Assembly (NCBI RefSeq): GCF_009749465.1
Contig: NZ_WBIS01000002.1
Coordinates: 310,001-374,000, forward strand
DNA: 64,000 bases
Source of the DNA: Agromyces terreus
GTDB taxonomy: Bacteria; Actinomycetota; Actinomycetes; Actinomycetales; Microbacteriaceae
Direction of reading: 5' to 3'
Below, piece after piece: positions 27,545 to 35,132 of the stretch (positions are counted from its first letter, which is position 1; every line of letters begins with the position of its first letter). Made by a program: the position numbers and the translations under genes. The notes under the pieces were generated by a model. It saw only the letters and a list, made by a program, of their open reading frames with translations, had not been told where the DNA came from and did no database searches.

Positions 27545-27584
27545 CGAGCCTCTCCTTCGTTCATCGGCGCAGTCGGTACTCGGT

Positions 27585-27633
27585 GTTGCTGACTACCGGT
27601 ACATAGTAAGCACAAGTACCGGTAGATAGCAAC
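27585..27633 (-). promoter_or_regulatory. PadR operator overlapping the operon promoter
   Basis: GTTGCTGACTACCGGTAC (27585-27602) and its inverted partner (27616-27633) form an 18-bp-arm palindrome with only the central GA/AT pair imperfect and a 13-bp spacer. On the minus strand a -35 TTGCTA (27627-27632) and a -10 TACTAT (27603-27608), 18 bp apart, lie within the palindrome. Repressor binding would therefore cover the promoter. Confidence 0.8.
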
Positions 27634-27790
27634 ACTGAATAGCAGGTCGGATGCCGCGGCGTCGCGCCGTCCGGCAGGCCCGGCCCGTCGACGAGCACGG
27701 GAGATCCACGTTGCCCGGGTCGGGCAACGCCCTCATGCGCGGGCGCGGCGATGCCGCGGCGGGGTCACCGCCGCTCGGGAACTCTTGGGG

Positions 27791-28159
27791 TCAGCGCAGG
27801 CTGAAGCGGCTCGCGCCGATGATCACGGCCAGGGCCGCGCCGATCGCCGACACCAGCGGAACCGCGACCACGGCCAGCGCGATCGTGTTCGGGCGGAACC
27901 TCAGCCCGTCGGCCCCGCCGATGTACGCGCCGATCGGCACCGAGTAGCCTCCGCCGCCGCCGCCGCTTCCGTCGCCCTTGCCCGCGGGGATCGTGTCGGT
28001 CGCCGCGACGTCGCCCGACCCCTCTCCGCCGCCGAATCCGAACGCCACGAGTGCGACCGGCACGAGTTCGCGCCCGTCGACCGTGGTCTTCTCCCCGTAT
28101 GCCACCTTCGCGCCCCACGCGGGCACCGATTCCGCCAGGTTCTCGATGAGCTTCGCCAT
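27791..28159 (-). CDS. GerW/YtfJ-like protein
   Basis: A 122-residue protein resembling the GerW (YtfJ) family: N-terminus LIENLAESVPAWGAKVAYGEKTT with VDGRELVPVALVAFGFGGG, a Gly-rich middle and a C-terminal hydrophobic helix. In Bacillus GerW acts in spore germination. Actinobacteria without spores keep homologues of unknown role. It is a lone gene between the PadR and TetR units. Confidence 0.65.
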   Translation of the reverse strand: MAKLIENLAESVPAWGAKVAYGEKTTVDGRELVPVALVAFGFGGGEGSGDVAATDTIPAGKGDGSGGGGGGYSVPIGAYIGGADGLRFRPNTIALAVVAVPLVSAIGAALAVIIGASRFSLR

Positions 28160-28239
28160 GGCTCGACGCTACGCGCGAAGTCCGCGCGCGGCTAGACCCC
28201 GAGCACGAGTCGACGCCGTCTCGCCGGACGCGGACCTCG

Positions 28240-28836
28240 CTACGAGGCAGTCCTCAGCGACTCGAGCGCCGCGAGCACGAGGTCGAGGCCGAAGAGGAAC
28301 TCCTCCGAGGGGTCGTAGCCGGCGGCGACGAGCTCCGCGGCGGACTCGTTGAGGTACGGGAACTCCTCGGGCGGAAGCTGGGGAAGGTAGACGCCCTCGG
28401 TCATCTCCGCCAGCTCGTCGGCGGTGTCGAACGGCAGGCTCGCCGTCTGCAGGGCGTAGCCGTAGACGTAGCTGTTGAGCGTCCAGTTGGCGTGGGTCGC
28501 GGTCAGCACCGAGAAGCCCGCCCGTCGAAGGCAGGCGGTGACCGCTTCGCGGTGGCGCAGGTTCGCGGGGCCGGGCGTCGTCCGCGACTCCATCAGGCTG
28601 ATCGCCCACGGATGTCGCGCGAGCACGTCGCGCGCCGAGAGCGACTCGTGCCGCATCGCAGACTGCCAGTCGGTGCCTTCGGGCGGGAGCTCGATCTCGT
28701 CGAAGACGACGTCGATCATCGCATCGAGCAACTCGTCCTTGCTCGCCACGTAGTGGTAGAGCGACATCGCGCCCGCGCCGAGCGCTCCGGCGAGCCGGCG
28801 CATGCTCAGCCCGTCGACCCCCTCGACGTCGGCCAT
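28240..28836 (-). CDS. TetR family regulator, apparently truncated at its N-terminus
   Basis: The protein (198 residues from ATG 28836; GTG 28860 would add eight) contains the TetR HTH from ADVEGVDGLSMRRLAGALG to SLYHYVASKDELLDAM and a full TetR C-terminal domain. What is missing is helix 1, normally the 15-20 residues before ADVEGV. Upstream sequence in frame instead overlaps the divergent gene and is unrelated. It looks like a deletion fused the gene body directly to the divergent promoter. DNA binding may be lost, making this a possible pseudogene. Confidence 0.7.
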   Translation of the reverse strand: MADVEGVDGLSMRRLAGALGAGAMSLYHYVASKDELLDAMIDVVFDEIELPPEGTDWQSAMRHESLSARDVLARHPWAISLMESRTTPGPANLRHREAVTACLRRAGFSVLTATHANWTLNSYVYGYALQTASLPFDTADELAEMTEGVYLPQLPPEEFPYLNESAAELVAAGYDPSEEFLFGLDLVLAALESLRTAS

Positions 28837-28873
28837 GCGGACCGGTGACCCGCTCCTCACGAAAGAAGAACCG

Positions 28874-29353
28874 ATGACCATCCACACGAAGACCCCGAAC
28901 CTGCTCGCCACCCCGCCGGTGCCCGTGCAGGCCAAGCTCGCCGCAGCCTGGACGAGAATCATGCTGCTCTACGTCTACGTCGACGTCGACGTCTTCAACT
29001 TCTACAAGCCCGGCGTCGTCAACGGCATCCTTGACGGAATGATCTGGCGGTTCGACATCAGTTCGACCCTGTTGACCGTGTTCCTCGCCTCGGTGTCGAT
29101 CCCGGCGCTCATGGTGGTGCTCTCCGTGGCCCTGCCCGCCCGCGCGAACCGCACCGCGAACCTCGTCGTCGCAGCGGTCCTCATCCCGTACTCGATGTTC
29201 AACGCCGCCGGCACGACCTGGGAATGGGCGTTCTTCTACGGCCTCTCCATCGGAATCGAGGTGCTGCTTCTGGCCTACATCCTGCGCGCCGCCTGGACCT
29301 GGCCTCACGTCGCCGCCACCGCGGCCGAGCCCGAGCCCGCGCGGGTTCGCTGA
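28874..29353 (+). CDS. DUF6326 family membrane protein
   Basis: A 159-residue protein with four membrane helices; the segments LLYVYVDVDVFNFYKPGVV, FDISSTLL and VALPARANRTANLVVA are typical of DUF6326. Function is unknown. It is divergent from, and only 37 bp from, the truncated TetR gene, which is normally its local regulator. The ATG at 28874 is preceded by a weak purine-rich AAAGAAGAA site. Confidence 0.8.
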   Translation: MTIHTKTPNLLATPPVPVQAKLAAAWTRIMLLYVYVDVDVFNFYKPGVVNGILDGMIWRFDISSTLLTVFLASVSIPALMVVLSVALPARANRTANLVVAAVLIPYSMFNAAGTTWEWAFFYGLSIGIEVLLLAYILRAAWTWPHVAATAAEPEPARVR

Positions 29354-29436
29354 AGGAACGCCGAATCGCGCGGCTCGCGGGATTGCGACCAACTTCGGAT
29401 CTTGATTTCGTCAGCTCTCTTCGCAAGTATTCGCGC

Positions 29437-29826
29437 ATGAGTGACAAGTCCGATTCCGAACAGATCGACGACATCATCGCGCAGCAGACCGGCTGGAAAC
29501 AGGACGCCATCGTCGCGCTTCGAGCTGCGATCAAGGCCGCCGACCCGGCTGCCGTCGAGGTGGTCAAGTACAAGAAGCCCTCCAAACCGGAGGGAGTTCC
29601 GTTCTGGACGCACGACGGAGACGTCTGCTTCGTCGACGTGCTCAAGAACGCCGTAAGGCTCACGTTTGCGCGGGGCGCCCGCATGGAAGACAACGATCTC
29701 TTCAACACCCGGCTGGACAGCAAGGTCGTCCGAGCCATCGACTACTTCGATGGGGACCGCGTGGACGAAGCGGCGGTCGAAGCGCTCGTGGTCGAGGCCG
29801 TAGAACTCAACATCGCTGCCAGGTGA
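29437..29826 (+). CDS. DUF1801 domain protein
   Basis: A 129-residue soluble protein of the DUF1801 (YdhG-like) family, with VEVVKYKKPSKPEGVPFW followed by LTFARGARM and a C-terminal helix. Function is unknown; the fold is related to small ligand-binding proteins. The start at 29437 was chosen because the reading frame before it overlaps the DUF6326 gene and is not conserved. Confidence 0.8.
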   Translation: MSDKSDSEQIDDIIAQQTGWKQDAIVALRAAIKAADPAAVEVVKYKKPSKPEGVPFWTHDGDVCFVDVLKNAVRLTFARGARMEDNDLFNTRLDSKVVRAIDYFDGDRVDEAAVEALVVEAVELNIAAR

Positions 29827-29939
29827 CGGTGCTGGTGGAGGAATGCCGGAAGGAGGTACCCGTTTACGCTGCCCGATGAGAACGCCAGCACGACACGGCG
29901 ACCGAAACGGCGCGATCGGCTCAGGAATGGGTCCTCGTG

Positions 29940-31313
29940 CTACCCCTGCACCATGTCGGCGAAGCGGGAGAAGTGGCCGTGGAAGGCGACCGTGATGGTG
30001 CGGGTGGGGCCGTTGCGGTGCTTGGCGACGATGAGGTCGGCCTCGCCGGCGCGGGGGCTGTCGCGTTCGTAGGCGGCCTCGCGGTGCAGAAGGATCACCA
30101 TGTCGGCATCCTGCTCGATCGAGCCCGACTCGCGCAGGTCTGAGAGGGCCGGCATCTTGTCGGCGCGCTGCTCGGGGCCACGGTTCAGCTGCGACAGCGC
30201 GATGACCGGCACCTGGAGCTCCTTCGCGAGCAGCTTCAGCGCACGGGAGAACTCGGAGACCTCTTGCTGGCGGCTCTCGACCCGCTTGCCACTGGTCATG
30301 AGCTGCAGGTAGTCGATGACCACCATCTTGAGACCCACGCGCTGCTTGAGCCGTCGGCACTTCGCGCGGATCTCGACGAGGGTCATGTTGGGGGAGTCGT
30401 CGATGTAGAGCGGCGCGTCGTTGATGCGGCCGCGGGTCGACGCGATCGTGGTCCAGTCGCGCGAGTCGACGGTGCCCTTTCGCATGTTCTGGAGGGGCAC
30501 GGATGCCTCGGCCGAGAGCAGACGCATCGCGATCTCGCTCTTGCCCATCTCGAGGCTGAAGAACACCGCGGGCAGGTCGCTGGTGATCGCGGCGGCACGG
30601 GCGAAGTCGAGCGCGAGCGTCGACTTTCCCATGGCCGGGCGCGCGGCGACGATGATCATCTGCCCGGGGTGGAACCCGTTGGTGAGGTCGTCGAGGTCGG
30701 CGAAGCCGGTCGGGACGCCCGTGAACTTGCCGTCGGTGTGCTTGGCGGCCTCGATCTCGTCGATGGCGACCGAGACGGCGTCGGAGAGCGGGACGTAGTC
30801 TTCGGTCTCGACCGAGCCCGTGACCGAGTAGATCTCGGCCTGCGCGTTGTTGACGAGGTCGACGACCTCGCCCTCGCCCGCGTACCCCATCTGCACGATG
30901 CGCGTGCCGGCCTCGACGAGGCGGCGGAGCAGCGCGCGCTCGGCGACGATCGACGCGTAGAAGCCGGCGTTGGCCGCCGTGGGCACGATGCTCGTGAGCG
31001 TGTGCAGGTACTCGATGCCGCCGGCGCGCTGCAGCTCGCCGGTCTTCGTGAGCTCGTCGGTGACGGCGATGACGTCGGTGGGCTCGCCGTGCGAGTAGAG
31101 CGTGAGGATCGCGTTGAAGACGACCTCGTGCTTGGGCACGTAGAAGTCGACGCCGCGGATGGTCTCGATGACGTCGGCGACGGCGTCTTTCGAGAGCATC
31201 ATGCCGCCGAGGGCGCTCTGCTCGGCCAGGAGATCGTGGGGAGGCACTCGTTCGCCGCGGCGGGCGTCACCGTCGTCGGTCGGTTCGGCGAGCCCGATGT
31301 GCGCGATCGACAA
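29940..31313 (-). CDS. dnaB: replicative DNA helicase DnaB
   Basis: Hexameric 5'-3' helicase of the replication fork, about 457 residues, with no intein. The N-terminal domain begins SIAHIGLAEP and DLLAEQSALGGMMLSKDA. The RecA-like domain has Walker A ARPAMGKST, Walker B VVIDYLQLM and the arginine-finger region near SDLRESGSIEQDAD. Two starts are close: ATG at 31319 has GGAGG only two bases away, whereas TTG at 31313 has it eight bases upstream and gives the usual MSIAHIG beginning. I chose the TTG. A cluster of DnaA-like boxes lies upstream. Confidence 0.93.
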   Translation of the reverse strand: MSIAHIGLAEPTDDGDARRGERVPPHDLLAEQSALGGMMLSKDAVADVIETIRGVDFYVPKHEVVFNAILTLYSHGEPTDVIAVTDELTKTGELQRAGGIEYLHTLTSIVPTAANAGFYASIVAERALLRRLVEAGTRIVQMGYAGEGEVVDLVNNAQAEIYSVTGSVETEDYVPLSDAVSVAIDEIEAAKHTDGKFTGVPTGFADLDDLTNGFHPGQMIIVAARPAMGKSTLALDFARAAAITSDLPAVFFSLEMGKSEIAMRLLSAEASVPLQNMRKGTVDSRDWTTIASTRGRINDAPLYIDDSPNMTLVEIRAKCRRLKQRVGLKMVVIDYLQLMTSGKRVESRQQEVSEFSRALKLLAKELQVPVIALSQLNRGPEQRADKMPALSDLRESGSIEQDADMVILLHREAAYERDSPRAGEADLIVAKHRNGPTRTITVAFHGHFSRFADMVQG

Positions 31314-31450
31314 CTCCATGACCTCCGGTTCCAGCCTCGAGGGCTGCGTGATGTGCGCCCACGACCGAGTCTGCGGGAACCCACTGACATGGGGTTTCCG
31401 GTGGTGGAGAACCGGGGTATCGAGGGACGCTGCTTCACGATATGGAAGGC

Positions 31451-31616
31451 ATCTCCACAGCACAACCCAGCCTGTGGATAACTCTGGGGAGAATCTGGGC
31501 GAAACGCCGCCCAACATGTGCAATCAGCCTGTGGATATCTGTGGAAATCGTGTGAATTACACGGGTTGAATTTCAGCTTGATCAGGTTATTAGAGTTTCC
31601 ACACCTGTGTGGAAAA
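31451..31616. promoter_or_regulatory. DnaA-box cluster and AT-richer segment upstream of dnaB
   Basis: One perfect DnaA box (TGTGGATAA, 31474-31482) and several near matches are present: TGTGGATAT (31531-31539), TGTGGAAAT (31541-31549), TTTCCACA (31596-31603) and TGTGGAAAA (31608-31616), with a further TCTCCACA near 31454. Between them lies one of the least GC-rich parts of the window (about 31545-31600). The cluster precedes dnaB and follows rplI. Likely roles are DnaA control of dnaB or DnaA titration; a secondary origin is possible but not shown. Confidence 0.65.
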
Positions 31617-31903
31617 ACTTCTTGAGAAGTCCACGGTGTGCGATACCCCACCTGTGCACAACGATCACAGGAAACGCTGAAGAATCCTTGCGTTCGGCGA
31701 CCGTGAGACGCGCGGATCGGTGCGGCCCGCGCAGCCGAAGCGGGGTGCGCGACGACGACGCGCGACGTGCGACGCGAAGCCGACGCGCGACGTGCGGCGC
31801 GAAGCCGACGCGCGACGCGAACCCCGCCAGGCGACACGAACCCGCGACCGGGCGATCGCGATCCCCGCGCCCGGGCAACGCGATCCGCCGTGTGGCAACG
31901 CGA
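31617..31903. repeat. gene-free stretch with degenerate 25-bp repeats
   Basis: Rest of the rplI-dnaB gap. Units 31756-31780 and 31781-31805, each starting CGACGCGCGACGTGCG, differ at one base and are followed by a shortened third copy to about 31820. No gene is seen on either strand. Confidence 0.6.
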
Positions 31904-31937
31904 AACGGCGGCCCGGGCCGAAGCCCGAACCGCCGTT
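31904..31937 (-). terminator. stem-loop after rplI
   Basis: AACGGCGG/CCGCCGTT pair outside an inner CGGGC-CGAA-GCCCG hairpin, 18 bp past the rplI stop. It probably ends the rpsF-ssb-rpsR-rplI transcript. There is no T-run. Confidence 0.7.
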
Positions 31938-31954
31938 CGTCGTGCCTGCGCGAA

Positions 31955-32407
31955 TTACTTCGCGGCGACCACCTGGAGGGTGATCGTGGCCGAGAGCTCG
32001 TCGTGCAGACGCACGATGGCCTCGTGGTCGCCGGTCGACTTGATCGGCGAGGGGATGGTGACCTTGCGCTTGTCGACCGAGCCGAGGCCGGCAGCCTCGA
32101 CGGCGGCCGCGACATCCGCGGTCTTGACGGAGCCGAAGAGGCGTCCGCCGAGGCCCGCCTTGACGGCGAGCTTGACCTTGGTGGACTCGAGCGAGGCCTT
32201 GAGGGCCTGCGCGTCTTCGAGCGAGTGCAGGGCGCGAGCCGCGCGAGCGGCCTTGATCTGCTCGACCTGCTTCTCGCCACCGCGGGTCCACGGCGTCGCG
32301 AAGCCCTGGGGAACCAGGTAGTTGCGCGCGTAGCCGTTCTTGACCTCGACGACGTCGCCGGCCGTGCCGAGGCCGGTGACCTCGTGCGTGAGAATAACCT
32401 TTGCCAT
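31955..32407 (-). CDS. rplI: 50S ribosomal protein L9
   Basis: L9 (150 residues) has two RNA-binding domains joined by a long helix and helps hold the reading frame. The N-terminal signature [28 protein letters not shown] is clear, with C-terminal [20 protein letters not shown] lies seven bases before the ATG. It is last gene of the ribosomal operon, 11 bp after rpsR. Confidence 0.97.
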   Translation of the reverse strand: MAKVILTHEVTGLGTAGDVVEVKNGYARNYLVPQGFATPWTRGGEKQVEQIKAARAARALHSLEDAQALKASLESTKVKLAVKAGLGGRLFGSVKTADVAAAVEAAGLGSVDKRKVTIPSPIKSTGDHEAIVRLHDELSATITLQVVAAK

Positions 32408-32418
32408 TGTCGTGCTCC

Positions 32419-32679
32419 TTAGCGGCCGGAGCCCGAGTAGGGCAGGAGAGCCATCTCGCGTGCGTTCTTCACGGCACGGGCGATGAGGCGCTGCTCCTGC
32501 ACGGAGACACCGGTGATGCGGCGGGCGCGGATCTTTCCACGCTCGGAGATGAACTTGCGAAGGGTCGCAACGTCCTTGTAATCGATGATGCCGACCTTGA
32601 TCGACTTCGCCGGGGCGGCGTTCTTCGCGCCCTTCCCGCGGCTCGGCTTGCGGCGGTCGCCGCTGCTCTTTCCAGCCAT
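32419..32679 (-). CDS. rpsR: 30S ribosomal protein S18
   Basis: S18 (86 residues) pairs with S6 on the small-subunit platform. Signature [19 protein letters not shown] and the end [13 protein letters not shown] fit. The Lys/Arg-rich N-terminal tail (about 25 residues) has no Cys4 zinc motif, so this is the zinc-independent type. The frame is open further upstream, but AGGA sits before ATG 32679 and homologues begin there. Confidence 0.96.
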   Translation of the reverse strand: MAGKSSGDRRKPSRGKGAKNAAPAKSIKVGIIDYKDVATLRKFISERGKIRARRITGVSVQEQRLIARAVKNAREMALLPYSGSGR

Positions 32680-32754
32680 TGGATTTCCTGTCTGTAGAAA
32701 ACGATGTGCGAGCGGATGCCCCGGCTGGCGGCATCCGTTCACCGGCCCTGGGGC

Positions 32755-33276
32755 CTAGAAGGGCGTCTCGTCGCCGTAGTTCGTTCCGGGCGTGTTCCAC
32801 ACGTCGCCGCCGCCCGACTGGGGCGCTGCGGGCGCGCTGGGAGCCCATGCGTCGCCGCCGGACTGCTGGCCGCCCCCGTAGGAGCCGCCGCCGCCGACCG
32901 CACCGCGGTTGGACTGCGCACGCGTGATGGAAGCCGTGGCGTACCGGAGCGAGGGACCGATCTCGTCGATCTCCAGCTCCATGGTGGTGCGCTTCTCGCC
33001 TTCCTTCGTCTCGTAGGAACGCTGCTTGAGACGTCCGGTAGCGATGACCCGGGAACCCTTGGTGAGCGAACCCGCGACGTGCTCGGCGAATTCACGCCAG
33101 CAGCTCGCACGCAGGAACAGCGCTTCGCCGTCCTTCCACTCGTTCGCCTGACGGTCGAACGTACGGGGAGTGGAAGCGATGGTGAAGTTGGCAACCGCCA
33201 GTCCGCCCTGCGTGTACCGCAGCTCGGGATCTGCCGTGAGGTTGCCCACCACAGTGATGATGGTCTCGCCTGCCAT
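32755..33276 (-). CDS. ssb: single-stranded DNA-binding protein
   Basis: SSB (173 residues) coats single-stranded DNA in replication and repair. The OB fold covers residues 1-110 ([33 protein letters not shown]). A Gly/Ser/Gln-rich linker leads to the acidic tip GDETPF, which recruits partner proteins. The tip has only two acidic residues, fewer than the usual DDDIPF type. It is located between rpsF and rpsR, as in most bacteria. Confidence 0.96.
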   Translation of the reverse strand: MAGETIITVVGNLTADPELRYTQGGLAVANFTIASTPRTFDRQANEWKDGEALFLRASCWREFAEHVAGSLTKGSRVIATGRLKQRSYETKEGEKRTTMELEIDEIGPSLRYATASITRAQSNRGAVGGGGSYGGGQQSGGDAWAPSAPAAPQSGGGDVWNTPGTNYGDETPF

Positions 33277-33281
33277 GGGGA

Positions 33282-33653
33282 CTAGGCGTCCTTCTTGGCC
33301 GAAGCGGCAGCCTTCTTGGCGGCCTTCTCTTCCTGAGCCTTCGCGTGAGCGGCGACCTGTGCGATCGCCTCTTCTGCGCGGAGCACCTTCGTGCGCATGA
33401 CGGCCTCGCTGAGGTTCAGCTGGCGGTCGAGCTCGTCGGTGGTCTTGGACTCGGCGGTGAAGTCGACGACGGCGTAGATGCCCTCGTTCTTCTTGTTGAT
33501 CTCGTAGGCCAGACGACGACGTCCCCAGATGTCGACCTTGTCGACACTGCCGCCATCGTTACGGATGACGTTGAGGAACTTGTCAAGGCTGGGAGCAACG
33601 GTGCGCTCATCGATCTCGGGATCGAGGATAACCATCAGCTCGTACTGGTGCAT
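33282..33653 (-). CDS. rpsF: 30S ribosomal protein S6
   Basis: S6 (123 residues) starts [18 protein letters not shown], contains [23 protein letters not shown] and has a Lys/Ala-rich C-terminal tail after about residue 100. It is first of the rpsF-ssb-rpsR-rplI operon. A strong ribosome site, AAGGAGGTG, stands nine bases before the ATG and may be masked by a leader structure. Confidence 0.97.
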   Translation of the reverse strand: MHQYELMVILDPEIDERTVAPSLDKFLNVIRNDGGSVDKVDIWGRRRLAYEINKKNEGIYAVVDFTAESKTTDELDRQLNLSEAVMRTKVLRAEEAIAQVAAHAKAQEEKAAKKAAASAKKDA

Positions 33654-33712
33654 GACTAACCCACCTCCTTCGGACTCAAACGGCTACAGGATCTCTGCAG
33701 CAGGAGGGTTGT
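33654..33712 (-). promoter_or_regulatory. possible S6:S18-binding mRNA leader
   Basis: In the rpsF 5' leader, AACCC-TCCT can pair with AGGA-GGT-GGGTT, taking in the ribosome site (33658-33669 with 33702-33710). An inner hairpin CTGCAG/CTGTAG (33684-33700) is followed at once by CCG on the transcript. This arrangement resembles the known S6:S18 autoregulatory motif, in which the complex binds near a CCG and shuts off translation. I matched it by eye only. Confidence 0.45.
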
Positions 33713-33921
33713 GCATACGCCGCCCGAGGAGGCCTCACATTCGAGGCGCACGGGCAACCTTGACAGTCTAGCGGATGCCGCGGGCCGACGCCATTCGCGC
33801 CCCGCCCGCGCACGGCCGCCGGCCCCGAGCGAGCGCGATCCGGACGAGCGAGCACCCCGCGCCGCGCGCACTCGTCGGGAAAGCGCGCACTCGAGGGCGG
33901 CGCGGGGGCGCGCGGCGCGGG
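33713..33921. other. rpsF promoter region
   Basis: Non-coding gap between the nuclease-like gene (whose 3' end faces it) and the rpsF leader. A -10-like TAGACT (minus strand, 33765-33770) could be the rpsF promoter, though no good -35 is seen at the right spacing. Confidence 0.35.
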
Positions 33922-34935
33922 CTACGACCGCGCGCGGGGGAGTCCTGCCGCGAGCAACTCCCGGCGCAGCCCATCGGCGTACCCGGTGATGTCCGACCAG
34001 ACCCACCGGGCGACATCCCTCCCGTGTCCCCGCTTCAGCCTCCGCTCGCGCTGCTTCTCGAGCCACATGACCTCGCCGGCATCGCGCCCGGCGAGGTACT
34101 CGTCTCGCGTGTACTTCACCTTGCCGTCGAACTCCCCGCTCGTGCCGAAGTCGGGCCAGTCGAAGTCGACGATGTCCCGGCCCGGCTGGTCCGCGCGTGC
34201 GAAGGCGGTCTGCGTGTTCGGGCGCGGGAACCCGAGCAACCGGATCTGCCCCCGACTGACCGACTCGCCCGGCGAGGCCGCACCCGGATCGCCGAACTCG
34301 ACCGTCCGCCTCGCAACGGCGACACCGCGTGCACCCTTCGCGGCGGCGAGCGACTCGAGCAGCCGTTCCCGCCCGACACCCCGCAAGGGGGTTCCGGGTG
34401 CGCGTTCGAGTCGGCCGTCGACGTACGCGAGGGGCGCAGCGAGGACCTCGGCGCGCAGAGCGCGGTCGACCGCGGGCAGCGACTTCAGCAACGGCAGCGA
34501 GCACGCGAGGTCCAAGGTCGTGCGCGCGACATCCGTCACCCTGAAGCCCGCGACCTCGATGACGGATGCCTCGGCGACCACTCCGCGGTGCCACCTGATG
34601 CCACGCCCCGAGGGCGGCGCGACGCCGCCGAAGGCCAGCAGGTGCACGTCGGAGGACGGCACGCCGAACAGCGGCAGCCCCAGGATCGCAGCGGCTGACG
34701 GGCCGCAGAGCACCGGGGGCTCCCGCCTGGTGCGCACCACTGCGGCGATGCGCAGGAGCTGTTGCTCGTACACGCGCAGTGCGCGCCACGCCGCGGTGTC
34801 GACGTAGACGCCGGCACGCACCCGTGTCACCGTGCCCGTCGCGGCTCGTCGTGCGAGTTCGCGGGTGCTCGCCGAGATGCGATCGGGCTCGCGCACGACG
34901 ATGAGCGGCGGAAACGGATGCGGTGCGTCGGCCAT
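33922..34935 (-). CDS. AbiEi-type HTH protein with nuclease-like C-terminus
   Basis: A 337-residue protein. The N-terminal ~100 residues resemble the AbiEi antitoxin winged-helix region (STRELARRAATGTVTRVRAGVYVD), and the middle has VLCGPSAAAILGLPLFG. The C-terminal part has D-x-D and E-x-D-G-K features (VDFDWPDFGTSGEFDGKVKY) followed by an EKQRERRL helix, like Vsr/DUF559 PD-(D/E)xK nucleases. No AbiEii toxin is adjacent. Such solitary fusions are frequent in Actinomycetota and their role is unknown. It is not part of the ribosomal operon. Confidence 0.65.
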   Translation of the reverse strand: MADAPHPFPPLIVVREPDRISASTRELARRAATGTVTRVRAGVYVDTAAWRALRVYEQQLLRIAAVVRTRREPPVLCGPSAAAILGLPLFGVPSSDVHLLAFGGVAPPSGRGIRWHRGVVAEASVIEVAGFRVTDVARTTLDLACSLPLLKSLPAVDRALRAEVLAAPLAYVDGRLERAPGTPLRGVGRERLLESLAAAKGARGVAVARRTVEFGDPGAASPGESVSRGQIRLLGFPRPNTQTAFARADQPGRDIVDFDWPDFGTSGEFDGKVKYTRDEYLAGRDAGEVMWLEKQRERRLKRGHGRDVARWVWSDITGYADGLRRELLAAGLPRARS

Positions 34936-35132
34936 CCCCCGATGGTGCAGGCGCACGCGCGTGGTGCGCGGCATGTCGACCCGAACTCGGGCCGATCCGC
35001 GCGCCGCTCGGGCTGGGGAGGAGTGATGAGCGAGTGCGTTCCAGACGAGCGAGCACGCGACGGAGTGCGCGGTCGTCCGATTCGCGCTCGCTCGAACGGC
35101 GGTGTGCGGGGCGCGGGGCGCGGGGCGGCGCG

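Noticed and set aside
33760-33770. TTGACA-like -35 box on the plus strand beside rpsF
   Set aside because: It faces the wrong way for rpsF and has no gene to serve on the plus strand.
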